Positions 16,014-25,603 of a stretch of 64,000 nt of DNA are shown here, piece by piece. Position 1 is the first letter of the stretch; each line of letters opens with the position of its first letter. The translations under genes were made by a program, and so were the position numbers. The notes below the pieces were generated by a model that saw nothing but the letters and a program-made list of their open reading frames with translations, was not told where the DNA came from and made no database searches. The stretch is from NCBI GenBank assembly GCA_044508835.1, contig JBIQHD010000001.1, forward strand, positions 310,001-374,000, in the 5' to 3' direction. This stretch comes from JAKFDI01 sp044508835 (lineage in GTDB: Bacteria > Pseudomonadota > Gammaproteobacteria > Burkholderiales > Burkholderiaceae_C).

Positions 16014-17396
16014 TTGGCCGCCACCGCGATCGATCCCGCCCGCCCCGCCGCCGCGCGGGCCGCCGAACCGCTGCTGACCGCGCCGGTGCTGCCCACGCTG
16101 CTGCGCTTCGCGCTGCCCAACATGGCGGCGATGCTGGCCACGGCGCTGGCGGCCGTCGCCGAGACGAGCTACGTCGGCCGCTTCGGCGTGGCCGCGCTGG
16201 GCGGCATGGCGCTGGTGTTCCCGCTGGTGATGCTGCAGGCCATGCTGTCGGGCGGCGCGATGGGCGGCGGCGTCTCGTCCGCGGTGAGCCGCGCCCTCGG
16301 CGCCGGCGACGCGGCGCGCGCCAACGCGCTGGCCGTGCACGCGCTGTGGATCGGGCTCGCCGCGGGCGCGGCCTACATGGCGCTCATGCTCGCCTTCGGC
16401 CCGGCGCTGTTCGCGCTGCTCGGCGGCAGCGGCGAGGCGCTGCGCCAGGCCGTCGCCTATTCCAACGTGGCCTTCCTCGGCTCGATCGGGATGTGGCTGC
16501 TGAACACCTTCGCCTCGGTGGTGCGCGGCGCGGGCAACATGAAGGTTCCCTCGGCCACCTTCCTTGCCGTCTCGGTGCTGCAGGTGCTGGCCGGCGGCGC
16601 GCTCGGCCTCGGCTGGGGGCCGCTGCCGCGCCTGGGCATGCCGGGCGTGGCGGCGGGGCAGGTCATCGCCTGCGCCGCCGGCGCGGCCTACCTGTGGCTC
16701 CACCTGCGCTCGGCGCGCTCGCGGGTGCGCCTGTCGGTCGCGGCCACGCCGCTGCAGCCGGCGCTGCTGCGCGACATCCTCAAGGTCGGCGCGCTGGCCT
16801 GCGTCTCGCCGCTGCAGACGGTGCTGACCATCCTCATCCTCACGCGGCTGGTGGCGCAGTTCGGCACCGACGCGCTGGCCGGCTACGGCATCGGCACGCG
16901 GCTCGAGTTCCTGCTGATCCCGATCGCCTTCGCCGTCGGCGTGGCCTCGGTGCCGATGGTGGGCATGGCGATCGGCTCGGGCCAGGTGGCGCGCGCCCGC
17001 CGCGTCACCTGGACGGCGGCCGCGCTGGCCGCCGTGGTGCTCGGCGTGCTGGGCCTCCTGCTGGCGCTCGCGCCCGGGTTGTGGACGCGGCTGTTCACGC
17101 AGGACGCGCACGTGCTCGAGGCGGCCGCCTCGTACTTCCGCTGGGCGGGGCCGTGCTACGGGCTCTTCGGCCTCGGGCTGTGCCTGTACTTCTCGGCGCT
17201 CGGCGCCGGCCGGGTGGGCGGGCCGGTGCTGGCCGGCACCCTGCGCCTGGCCGTGGTGGCGATCGGCGGCTGGGCCCTCGCGGCGGCGCAGGCGCCGGCC
17301 TGGACGGTGTTCGCGCTGGTGGCGCTGGCGATGGCGGCCTACGGCGTGGCCTCGGCCGTCGCGGTGCGCTGCACGCCGTGGGAAGCCGCGCGCTGA
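16014..17396 (+). CDS. MATE family multidrug efflux transporter
   Basis: The 460-residue protein starts at a TTG with GAGGA at 16003-16007. It has twelve predicted membrane spans in two homologous halves and typical MATE segments: FALPNMAAMLATALAAVAETSYVG in the first span, GAGDAARANA, and RGAGNMKVPSATFLAV. MATE pumps expel cationic drugs in exchange for Na+ or H+. It is probably controlled by the divergent MarR regulator through the palindromes between them. Substrate specificity cannot be read from the sequence. Confidence 0.88.
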   Translation: MAATAIDPARPAAARAAEPLLTAPVLPTLLRFALPNMAAMLATALAAVAETSYVGRFGVAALGGMALVFPLVMLQAMLSGGAMGGGVSSAVSRALGAGDAARANALAVHALWIGLAAGAAYMALMLAFGPALFALLGGSGEALRQAVAYSNVAFLGSIGMWLLNTFASVVRGAGNMKVPSATFLAVSVLQVLAGGALGLGWGPLPRLGMPGVAAGQVIACAAGAAYLWLHLRSARSRVRLSVAATPLQPALLRDILKVGALACVSPLQTVLTILILTRLVAQFGTDALAGYGIGTRLEFLLIPIAFAVGVASVPMVGMAIGSGQVARARRVTWTAAALAAVVLGVLGLLLALAPGLWTRLFTQDAHVLEAAASYFRWAGPCYGLFGLGLCLYFSALGAGRVGGPVLAGTLRLAVVAIGGWALAAAQAPAWTVFALVALAMAAYGVASAVAVRCTPWEAAR

Positions 17397-17480
17397 CGCA
17401 CCGATTGCGATCTGTCACGCGGCCGGCGCGCGGCGAGCCTACGATGCACCGCCCGCCGACGACGACGAGAGGAGCGCACC

Positions 17481-18272
17481 GTGCCCCACCGTCCCCTGTC
17501 CCGCATCGCCCGCGACAAGTTCCGCGAGATCCATGCCTTCTGGCGCGACACGCGCACGCCGCTCGCGCTCACGCTCGACACCCTGCGGCTCAAGTCGGCG
17601 CCCTTCGTCGCCGTGTCGTCGGATGAGATCAGGCTGCAGCTGCGCCCGCGCGCCGGCGAGAGCTTCACCTTCTACGAGAACCTGGTGCGCCGCGACTACC
17701 TTGCCCACGGCATCCGGCTGCGCCCGGGCGACACGGTGGTGGACATCGGCGCCAACATCGGCGCCTTCGCGGTGCTGGCCGCCTCGGTGGTCGGGCCAGC
17801 GGGCCGCGTGATCGCGTTCGAGCCGGTGCCGGCCACCTTCGAGCGCCTGCTGGCCAACCTGGCGCTGAACGGCTGCGGCAACGTGCGGCCGTGCCGCGAA
17901 GGCGTCGAGGCCGCCGACGGCACGATGTCGATCCGCGTGGGCGCGAAGTCGGCGCTGGCCAGCGCGCACGGCCTCGCCGGCGGCTCGGCCGCCACGGTGG
18001 AGACGTCGCCCTGCGTGTCGATGGCGCGGGTGTTCGAGCGCCACGGCCTGGCGCGCATCCACCTGCTCAAGGTCGACTGCGAAGGCGGCGAGCACGGCAT
18101 CTTCCGTGCGCTCGCACCGGCGCTGGCCGCGCGCATCGACCAGATCGCGATGGAGGCGCACCCGGTCGAGGGCGAGTCGATCGAGGCGCTGGCCGCACGC
18201 CTCGATGCGCTCGGCTTCGCCGTCGGGCGCAGCGGCATGAACTGGGTGGCGTTCAACCGCCGCCACCCATGA
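17481..18272 (+). CDS. FkbM family methyltransferase
   Basis: The GTG start has GAGGAG eight bases upstream. The 263-residue product has the SAM-binding motif VVDIGANIGAFAVLAASVVG followed by RVIAFEPVPATFERL, the FkbM hallmark, and a later acidic motif LLKVDCEGGEHGIFRAL. FkbM-type enzymes O-methylate sugars or polyketides, and many sit in polysaccharide loci. No glycan cluster is directly adjacent here. It converges on the ECF sigma gene with 9 bases between stops. Confidence 0.87.
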   Translation: MPHRPLSRIARDKFREIHAFWRDTRTPLALTLDTLRLKSAPFVAVSSDEIRLQLRPRAGESFTFYENLVRRDYLAHGIRLRPGDTVVDIGANIGAFAVLAASVVGPAGRVIAFEPVPATFERLLANLALNGCGNVRPCREGVEAADGTMSIRVGAKSALASAHGLAGGSAATVETSPCVSMARVFERHGLARIHLLKVDCEGGEHGIFRALAPALAARIDQIAMEAHPVEGESIEALAARLDALGFAVGRSGMNWVAFNRRHP

Positions 18273-18281
18273 CCCGCGGGC

Positions 18282-19154
18282 TCAGGAAGCCTGCGGGATG
18301 CCGGCCAGCTTGTCCGGGTTGCGCACCGTGTAGATGGCGACGATGCGCTCGCCGTCGGTGACGAAGGCCTGCGCCGATTCGAGCCGCCCGTCGACGTAGC
18401 GCAGCAGGCCCGGCTCGCCGTTGACCCGTGCGATGCGGTAGTCGATCTGCGGGGCGAGGCGCCGCCACAGCACCCAGTACAGGTTGGCGATGCGGTGCGC
18501 GCCGCGCAGCACCTTGCCGAACGAGGGCACCTTGCCGCCGCCGTCGGACACGAGCTGCACGTCCTCGGCCAGCAGCGCCTGCATGGCGTCGCGCGCGCCG
18601 CTGCGCGCGGCCTGCACGAACTTCTCGAGCAGCCGGTGGTGCGTGTCGCGCGACACCTCGAAGCGCGGGTGCGCCTGCTGCACCCGCTGCGTCGCGCGGT
18701 GCACCATCTGCCGGCAGGCGGCCTCGCTCTTGCCGAGCAGCGCGGCGATCTCGCCGTAGTCGTGGTCGAACACCTGGCGCAGCAGGTAGGCCGCGCGCTC
18801 CTCGGGCGCGAGGCGCTCCAGCACCCACAGCAGGGCGACCGACAGCTCACCGGCGAACTCGGCCACGGCTTCGGGGCTGCGCTCGTCCACCGCTTCGACC
18901 AGCGGCTCGGGCAGCCACCAGCCGACGTAGGCCTCGCGCTCGGCCTTGGCCGCGCGCAGCCGGTCGATCGACAGCCGCGTCACGACGGTCACGAGCCAGG
19001 CCTCGGCCGACTGCAGCGCCTGCGCGTCGGCGCGGTGCCAGCGCAGCCAGGCGTCCTGCAGCACGTCCTCGGCGTCCGCGCGCGTGCCGAGCATGCGGTA
19101 GGCGATGGCGAAGAGGCGCGGGCGCAGGGCGGCGAAGGGATCGGGCGAGGTCAT
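18282..19154 (-). CDS. ECF41-type RNA polymerase sigma factor
   Basis: The 290-residue protein has sigma region 2 (FAIAYRMLGTRADAEDVLQDAW), region 4 (DYGEIAALLGKSEAACRQMVHRA) and a C-terminal SnoaL-like extension of about 110 residues. The ECF41 signatures are all present: WLPEP in the linker, DGGGK at about 196-200, and NPDKL near the end. In ECF41 the extension replaces a separate anti-sigma factor (family knowledge). The usual genomic partner, a carboxymuconolactone decarboxylase or oxidoreductase gene, is not adjacent. I took the ATG at 19154; the longer frame begins inside the family A repeat and is unlikely. Confidence 0.88.
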   Translation of the reverse strand: MTSPDPFAALRPRLFAIAYRMLGTRADAEDVLQDAWLRWHRADAQALQSAEAWLVTVVTRLSIDRLRAAKAEREAYVGWWLPEPLVEAVDERSPEAVAEFAGELSVALLWVLERLAPEERAAYLLRQVFDHDYGEIAALLGKSEAACRQMVHRATQRVQQAHPRFEVSRDTHHRLLEKFVQAARSGARDAMQALLAEDVQLVSDGGGKVPSFGKVLRGAHRIANLYWVLWRRLAPQIDYRIARVNGEPGLLRYVDGRLESAQAFVTDGERIVAIYTVRNPDKLAGIPQAS

Positions 19155-19212
19155 GCGCGACAGGATAGGGATCGGAGGCAAGACGTGGGAGAGGCCGGGG
19201 TTGTGACGGCGG

Positions 19213-19316
19213 CCCTCACCCCGCCCTCTCCCGCCGGCGGGAGAGGGAACCCCATGCATCGCCGTGCATCCGGTGTTGCTCCCTCTCCCGCTGGCGGGAG
19301 AGGGCCGGGGTGAGGG
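19213..19316. repeat. palindromic repeat pair (family A), intergenic
   Basis: Two oppositely oriented units, 19213-19249 and 19281-19316, each with the CCCTCTCCC/GGGAGAGGG stem and a CCCTCACCCC or GGGGTGAGGG flank. They lie between the ECF gene (reading away) and the BON gene (reading toward them). Confidence 0.9.
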
Positions 19317-19331
19317 CTTCGGCGCCCCACG

Positions 19332-19844
19332 TCAGCGCGCCGTGCTGCGGTACGCCGGCGCCTGCGACGTGCCGACCATCAGCTGGTTGACCACGCCCTC
19401 CACGTCGTCGATGCGCCGCACCAGCGCTTCGGCCTCGGCCTTCTGCCCGGCCGTGGAGACGCAGCCCTGCAGCCACACCCAGCGCCGCTGGCCCATGGCC
19501 CAGATGCTGGTCTGGCCGAAGCGGCCGTCCGCGCGCAGCGCCTTCTGCACCCGCGGGATGATCTCGGCGTCGTAGAGGTAGGCGTTGGGCAGCCGGCAGC
19601 GCCCGGCGAGCCAGCAGCTCGTGCCGCGCTGCGAGCGGTCGTGCGCCTGCTCGCGCGCCTCCTGCTCGGTGACGCCGGGCGGGTCGGGCACGGGGCAGGC
19701 GGGCAGGTCGCCGCTGACCTGCAGGAAGGGGTCGTTGAACACGTTGCTGCGCGCCTGCGCCCAGGCGCCGCCGCCGGCCGTCAGCGCCGCGAGTGCGAGG
19801 CAGGCGCCCGTACGGCGCAGGCGGGCGCGGGCGGGGGCGCTCAT
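19332..19844 (-). CDS. BON-domain periplasmic protein
   Basis: The 170-residue protein has an N-terminal signal peptide (arginine-rich start, hydrophobic core LALAALTAGGGAWAQ, cleavage near residue 30). A Cys-containing linker follows, then a C-terminal BON domain (about 92-162: IIPRVQKALRADGRFG, VWLQGCVSTAGQKAEAEALVRRIDDVEGVVNQL). BON domains bind phospholipid or periplasmic partners in envelope-stress proteins such as OsmY. The start overlaps the stop of the MerR gene by four bases (19841-19844), which suggests it is the last gene of a cueR-type transcript. Confidence 0.82.
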   Translation of the reverse strand: MSAPARARLRRTGACLALAALTAGGGAWAQARSNVFNDPFLQVSGDLPACPVPDPPGVTEQEAREQAHDRSQRGTSCWLAGRCRLPNAYLYDAEIIPRVQKALRADGRFGQTSIWAMGQRRWVWLQGCVSTAGQKAEAEALVRRIDDVEGVVNQLMVGTSQAPAYRSTAR

Positions 19845-20268
19845 GCGCCCCCCGGCGAGCCGGCCAGCGTGTCGAGGATGGGGCACTCGGGCCGCTCGTC
19901 GCCGTGGCAGCAGTGCACGAGGTGCTCGAGCGTGGCCTTCATCGCCATCAGCTCCCGCACCTTGCGATCCAATTCCTGCACGTGTGCCTCGGCGAGGGCC
20001 TTCACCATCCGGCTCGGGCGGCGGCGGTTCTGCCACAGGCCGACCAGCTCGCCGATCTGCGCGATGGAGAAACCCAGGTCGCGCGCCTGGCGGATGAAGC
20101 GCAGCGTGTGCACCTCGGCCTCGCCGTAGAGCCGGTAGCCGGCGTCGGTGCGGCGCGCCGGCGGCATGAGGCCCACGTCCTCGTAGTGGCGGATCATCTT
20201 GGCCGAGACGCCGGAGGCCCGGGCCGCGTCGCCGATGTTCATGGGCAGGGCTTGCATCGACGGGCCTG

Positions 20269-20272
<4 letters not shown>
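19841..20272 (-). CDS. cueR: CueR-type MerR family copper-responsive regulator
   Basis: The 143-residue protein (ATG at 20272; in-frame ATGs at 20257 and 20242 are alternatives) has the MerR DNA-binding domain (IGDAARASGVSAKMIRHYEDVGL), a dimerisation helix, and the C-terminal metal loop CHGDERPEC. The two Cys are separated by seven residues, as in Cu(I)-sensing CueR. The start overlaps the copA stop (ATGA), so it is co-transcribed with the gene it should activate. Two CueR-type promoters lie upstream of copA and copZ. Confidence 0.88.
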
Positions 20273-22512
<2,240 letters not shown>

Positions 22513-22542
22513 GGGGTGGGTCCGGAAGCGGGGAATGCCGGC

Positions 22543-22573
22543 ATCGTCAGGCTTCCCATCATGGGAAGGTCAA
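22543..22573 (-). promoter_or_regulatory. CueR-type promoter of copA
   Basis: On the minus strand, TTGACC (22568-22573) is followed by the dyad CTTCCCATGATGGGAAG (22552-22568). A 19-base spacer separates it from GACGAT (22543-22548). The long spacer with a central dyad is the hallmark of MerR-family promoters, which the activator untwists. Confidence 0.75.
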
Positions 22574-22626
22574 GCGCCGCCGCGGCGGCGCCCATGATGC
22601 CTTCGTGGCTTTCCCGGGTCCGGTGC

Positions 22627-22657
22627 TTGACCTTCCTGCCGTGGGAAGGTTCACACT
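22627..22657 (+). promoter_or_regulatory. CueR-type promoter of copZ
   Basis: TTGACC (22627-22632) and CACACT (22652-22657) are separated by 19 bases, with the interrupted dyad CCTTCC-N7-GGAAGG (22631-22649) in between. It matches the site in front of copA, so both directions should respond to the same copper sensor. Confidence 0.75.
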
Positions 22658-22693
22658 GCGCGGCATCACGACATCGTCCCGGAAGAGAACGCC

Positions 22694-22900
22694 ATGATTG
22701 CCTTCGAGGTGAAAGACATGACCTGCGGCCACTGCGTGAGCGCGATCACGCAGGCCGTCAAGGACGCCGACGGCCGCGCGCAGGTGCGCATCGACCTCGG
22801 CACGCGCCGGGTGGAGATCGACCCGGCCGCGGCCGACGCGCAGGCGCTGGCCGACGCGATCCGCGAGGCGGGCTACACGCCGCAGCCGCTGGCGGCGTAG
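22694..22900 (+). CDS. copZ: CopZ-like copper chaperone (HMA domain)
   Basis: The 68-residue protein is a single heavy-metal-associated domain (ferredoxin-like fold) with the metal site MTCGHC at residues 9-14 and the family ending EAGYTP. It should carry Cu(I) to CopA in the cytoplasm. The RBS GGAAGAGAA precedes the ATG. It is transcribed divergently from copA under its own CueR-type promoter. Confidence 0.92.
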   Translation: MIAFEVKDMTCGHCVSAITQAVKDADGRAQVRIDLGTRRVEIDPAAADAQALADAIREAGYTPQPLAA

Positions 22901-22928
22901 GCGGCGCTGGCGGTCATCGGCAGCCTCG

Positions 22929-23609
22929 TCATCGCCGCGGCGGGGTGGGGCGCGGCGCGGGCGGGGCAGCCGCCTTCCGGAAGGTGAGGTTGATGCGCTG
23001 CGCGCCGGTGAGCGCGTGCCGCCCCTCGGCCAGCGGCAGCACGCCGTGGTGGTGCAGCCGCGCCGGGCCGCCCCACACCACCACGTCGCCGTGCCGCAGC
23101 GGCACCCGCGCCGCCCGGTCCGTGCGCGCGGCGCCGCCGAAGAGGAACACCGCCGGCAGCCCGAGCGACACCGACACGATGGGCGCGCCGCGGTCGGGCT
23201 CGTCGCGGTCCTGGTGCAGCGACAGGCGTGCGCCGGGCTCGTAGCGGTTGATCAGGCAGGCATCGGGCACGAAGCCGACGAACCCCGCCTCGGCCGCCGC
23301 CGCGGCGGCGAGCGCCGCGAACGACGCCGGCATGGCGGGCCAGGGCCGCCCGCTGTCAGGGTCGAGGGCGTCGTAGCGGTAGCCGCGCGCGTCGCTCACC
23401 CAGCCGAGCGGTCCGCAGTTCGTCATCGCCACCGACATGCGCCGCCCGCCCGGCGTCACCATGTGCCGCGGCGGCGCCTGCGCCTGCACGGCGGCGGCAT
23501 CGGCCAGCAGCTGCGGGGCGGCCGCGTCGGCGAAGCCGCGCAGCAGCACGGCGCCCGGCGCCAGCGGCTGGTGCGCCGGCAGCTCGCCGAAGAGGTCGTG
23601 CGCGGGCAT
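22929..23609 (-). CDS. alkB: AlkB-type DNA/RNA dealkylating dioxygenase
   Basis: The 226-residue Fe(II)/2-oxoglutarate dioxygenase removes 1-methyladenine and 3-methylcytosine lesions oxidatively (family knowledge). The iron ligands are HQD in LSLHQDRDE and the later His in LHHHGV; RINLTFR near the C-terminus is the 2-oxoglutarate-binding R-x-N-x-T-x-R motif. The N-terminal segment MTNCGPLGWVSDARGYRY matches the substrate-binding lid of the E. coli type. It is the last gene of an ada operon, starting 5 bases after the stop of the preceding gene. Confidence 0.93.
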   Translation of the reverse strand: MPAHDLFGELPAHQPLAPGAVLLRGFADAAAPQLLADAAAVQAQAPPRHMVTPGGRRMSVAMTNCGPLGWVSDARGYRYDALDPDSGRPWPAMPASFAALAAAAAAEAGFVGFVPDACLINRYEPGARLSLHQDRDEPDRGAPIVSVSLGLPAVFLFGGAARTDRAARVPLRHGDVVVWGGPARLHHHGVLPLAEGRHALTGAQRINLTFRKAAAPPAPRPTPPRR

Positions 23610-23614
23610 CGGGC

Positions 23615-24346
23615 TTATTGGGCGTCGTGGAAGATGATGCCGAGCGTGTGGCGCCGGCCGTCGCGGACCCGGCTCACCCCGTGCCGCAGGGTCACGCGGT
23701 ACGTGCCCCGCGTGCCCTGCACCGGCCGCTGGTGCACCGCGATCACCGCCGCGTCGCCCTGCCGCAGCGGCAGCACCATCGGGCGCGACTGCATGCGCGG
23801 GCGCTGCTCGGTCATCACGAACTCGCCGCCGGTGAAGTCGCGCCCCGGCTCGCTGAGCAGGACCACCACCTGCAGCGGGAACACCTGCTCGCCGTACAGG
23901 TCCTGGTGCAGGCAGTTGTAGTCGCCGGGGCCGTACTGCAGCAGCAGCGGCGTGGGCCTGACCTGGCCGGCGGCGTGGCAGCGCTCGATGAACTCGGCGT
24001 GCGTGGCGGGAAAGCGCGCGGGCAGCCCCATCGCCTCGTGCCAGCGGTTGGCGACGGCCACGAGGTGCGGATACAGCGCGCGGCGCATCGCGCCGACCAG
24101 CGGCGGCAGCGGATGGCACAGGTACTTGTATTCGCCGCGGCCGAAGCCGTGCCGCGCCATCACCACGCGGCTGCGGAAGCGTTCGTCGTGCGGATAGAGC
24201 GCCGCCAGCGCCTCGCATTCATGCGGCGCGAGCAGGCGCTCGATCACCGCATGGCCTTCGGCATCGAGGTCGCGCTCGATGCGCGGCCAGTCGAGTGCAT
24301 CGGCGCGCGGGTCGGCGCGGTCCGCGGCGGCCTCCCGCGCGTTCAT
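23615..24346 (-). CDS. 2OG-Fe(II) oxygenase of the ada operon
   Basis: The 243-residue protein is a prolyl-hydroxylase-like 2-oxoglutarate/Fe(II) dioxygenase, distinct from AlkB. Key motifs are HQDLYGE (His and Asp ligands, about residue 167), TGGEFVM, and a distal His/Arg in RVTLRHGVSRV. Similar proteins often lie beside ada and alkB in proteobacteria, and some are annotated as part of the alkylation response; the substrate is unknown. Its start overlaps the ada stop by ATGA, so it is translationally coupled. Confidence 0.87.
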   Translation of the reverse strand: MNAREAAADRADPRADALDWPRIERDLDAEGHAVIERLLAPHECEALAALYPHDERFRSRVVMARHGFGRGEYKYLCHPLPPLVGAMRRALYPHLVAVANRWHEAMGLPARFPATHAEFIERCHAAGQVRPTPLLLQYGPGDYNCLHQDLYGEQVFPLQVVVLLSEPGRDFTGGEFVMTEQRPRMQSRPMVLPLRQGDAAVIAVHQRPVQGTRGTYRVTLRHGVSRVRDGRRHTLGIIFHDAQ

Positions 24347-25422
24347 GCCTGCGCCGCCTCGCGCGCCAGCAGCACCCGCTTGCGCTCCACGCCCCAGCGG
24401 TAGCCAGACAGCGCGCCGTCGTGGCGCACCACGCGGTGGCAGGGGATGGCCACCGCCAGCGGGTTCGCGCCGCAGGCCTGCGCCACCGCGCGCCCCGCCT
24501 GCGGCGCGCCGATGCGCCGCGCGATCTCTCCGTAGCTGGCCGTCTGCCCGGCGGGGATGTCGCGCAGCGCCTGCCACACGCGCTGCTGGAAGGCGGTGCC
24601 GCGCACGTCCAGCGGCAGGTCCAGGCCGAGCCGCGGCGCCTCGACGAAGCCGACCACCTGCGCCACCAGCCGCTCGAAGCCGGCGTCGCCGCCGACGAGC
24701 TGCGCCTGCGCGAAGCGGTCCTGCAGGTCCCGCACCAGCGCCTCGGGATCGTCGCCGATCAGGATGGCGCACACGCCGCGCCCGCTGTGCGCCACCAGGA
24801 TGGCGCCGAGCGAGCACTGCCCGACGGCGAAGCGGATGCGCAGGCCGCCGCCGCCGCGCCGCCAGGCGGTGGGCGTCATGCCGAGCAGCTGGTTCGACTC
24901 CTCGTAGAAGCGGCTGCTGGCGTGGTAGCCGGCGTCGTAGATCGCCTCGGTGACGCTGCCGGCCTCGTCCAGCCCGCGGCGCACGCGCTGCGCGCGGCGG
25001 GCGGCGGCGTAGGCCCGGGGCGTGAGCCCGGTGACGCGCTTGAACAGGCGGTGCAGGTGCCAGGCGCTCAGGCCGGCGCGCTGCGCCAGCTCGTCGAGCG
25101 TGGGCGCCTGCCCGGCCTCCTCGATGAAGCGGCACAGCGCGGCGATGCGTTCGGCATGCCGCTCGGCGAGCGGCGCCTCGTCGGGCCGGCAGCGCCTGCA
25201 GGGGCGGAAGCCCGCGCGCTCGGCGTCGGCCGCCGTGTCGTGGAAGGCCACGTTCTCGGGCCGCGCCGGCCGCGCGGCGCAGGATGGGCGGCAGTACACG
25301 CCGGTGGTGCGCACCGAGTAGAAGAAGCGGCCGTCGGCGCTCGCGTCGCGCGCGGCCACGGCGGCCCAGCGCGGGTCGCTCACGGCGGCGGCGAGCTGTT
25401 CGGTTCGGGTGGTCATGTTCAC
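24343..25422 (-). CDS. ada: Ada: bifunctional regulator and O6-methylguanine-DNA methyltransferase
   Basis: The 359-residue protein has three parts. The N-terminal Zn domain has four Cys (VYCRPSC with the acceptor Cys at about 44, and PCRRCRPD) and takes methyl groups from phosphotriesters. A central AraC-type HTH (about 100-185, LSAWHLHRLFKRVTGLTPRAY) follows. The C-terminal methyltransferase has PCHRV, with the acceptor Cys, and GYRWGVERK. Once methylated, Ada activates its own operon. All catalytic residues are present. It leads a three-gene operon with the 2OG oxygenase and alkB. Confidence 0.95.
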   Translation of the reverse strand: MNMTTRTEQLAAAVSDPRWAAVAARDASADGRFFYSVRTTGVYCRPSCAARPARPENVAFHDTAADAERAGFRPCRRCRPDEAPLAERHAERIAALCRFIEEAGQAPTLDELAQRAGLSAWHLHRLFKRVTGLTPRAYAAARRAQRVRRGLDEAGSVTEAIYDAGYHASSRFYEESNQLLGMTPTAWRRGGGGLRIRFAVGQCSLGAILVAHSGRGVCAILIGDDPEALVRDLQDRFAQAQLVGGDAGFERLVAQVVGFVEAPRLGLDLPLDVRGTAFQQRVWQALRDIPAGQTASYGEIARRIGAPQAGRAVAQACGANPLAVAIPCHRVVRHDGALSGYRWGVERKRVLLAREAAQA

Positions 25423-25603
25423 GGCATCCCTTTCGCATCTGGGTCCATCGATGCCTGAAATCTAGGCCCCGCCGCCGGCGGGCGCACTCCGCGCCTTGCG
25501 CTCGAATTCCCGCGCGGGCGCCGGAGGGGATGTGGCGCGGATGGTGCAGGGCGGCGCACCGGCCTGTCGTATCGTTGCGCCAGGTCCGTCCGGAGGTGCG
25601 CGC

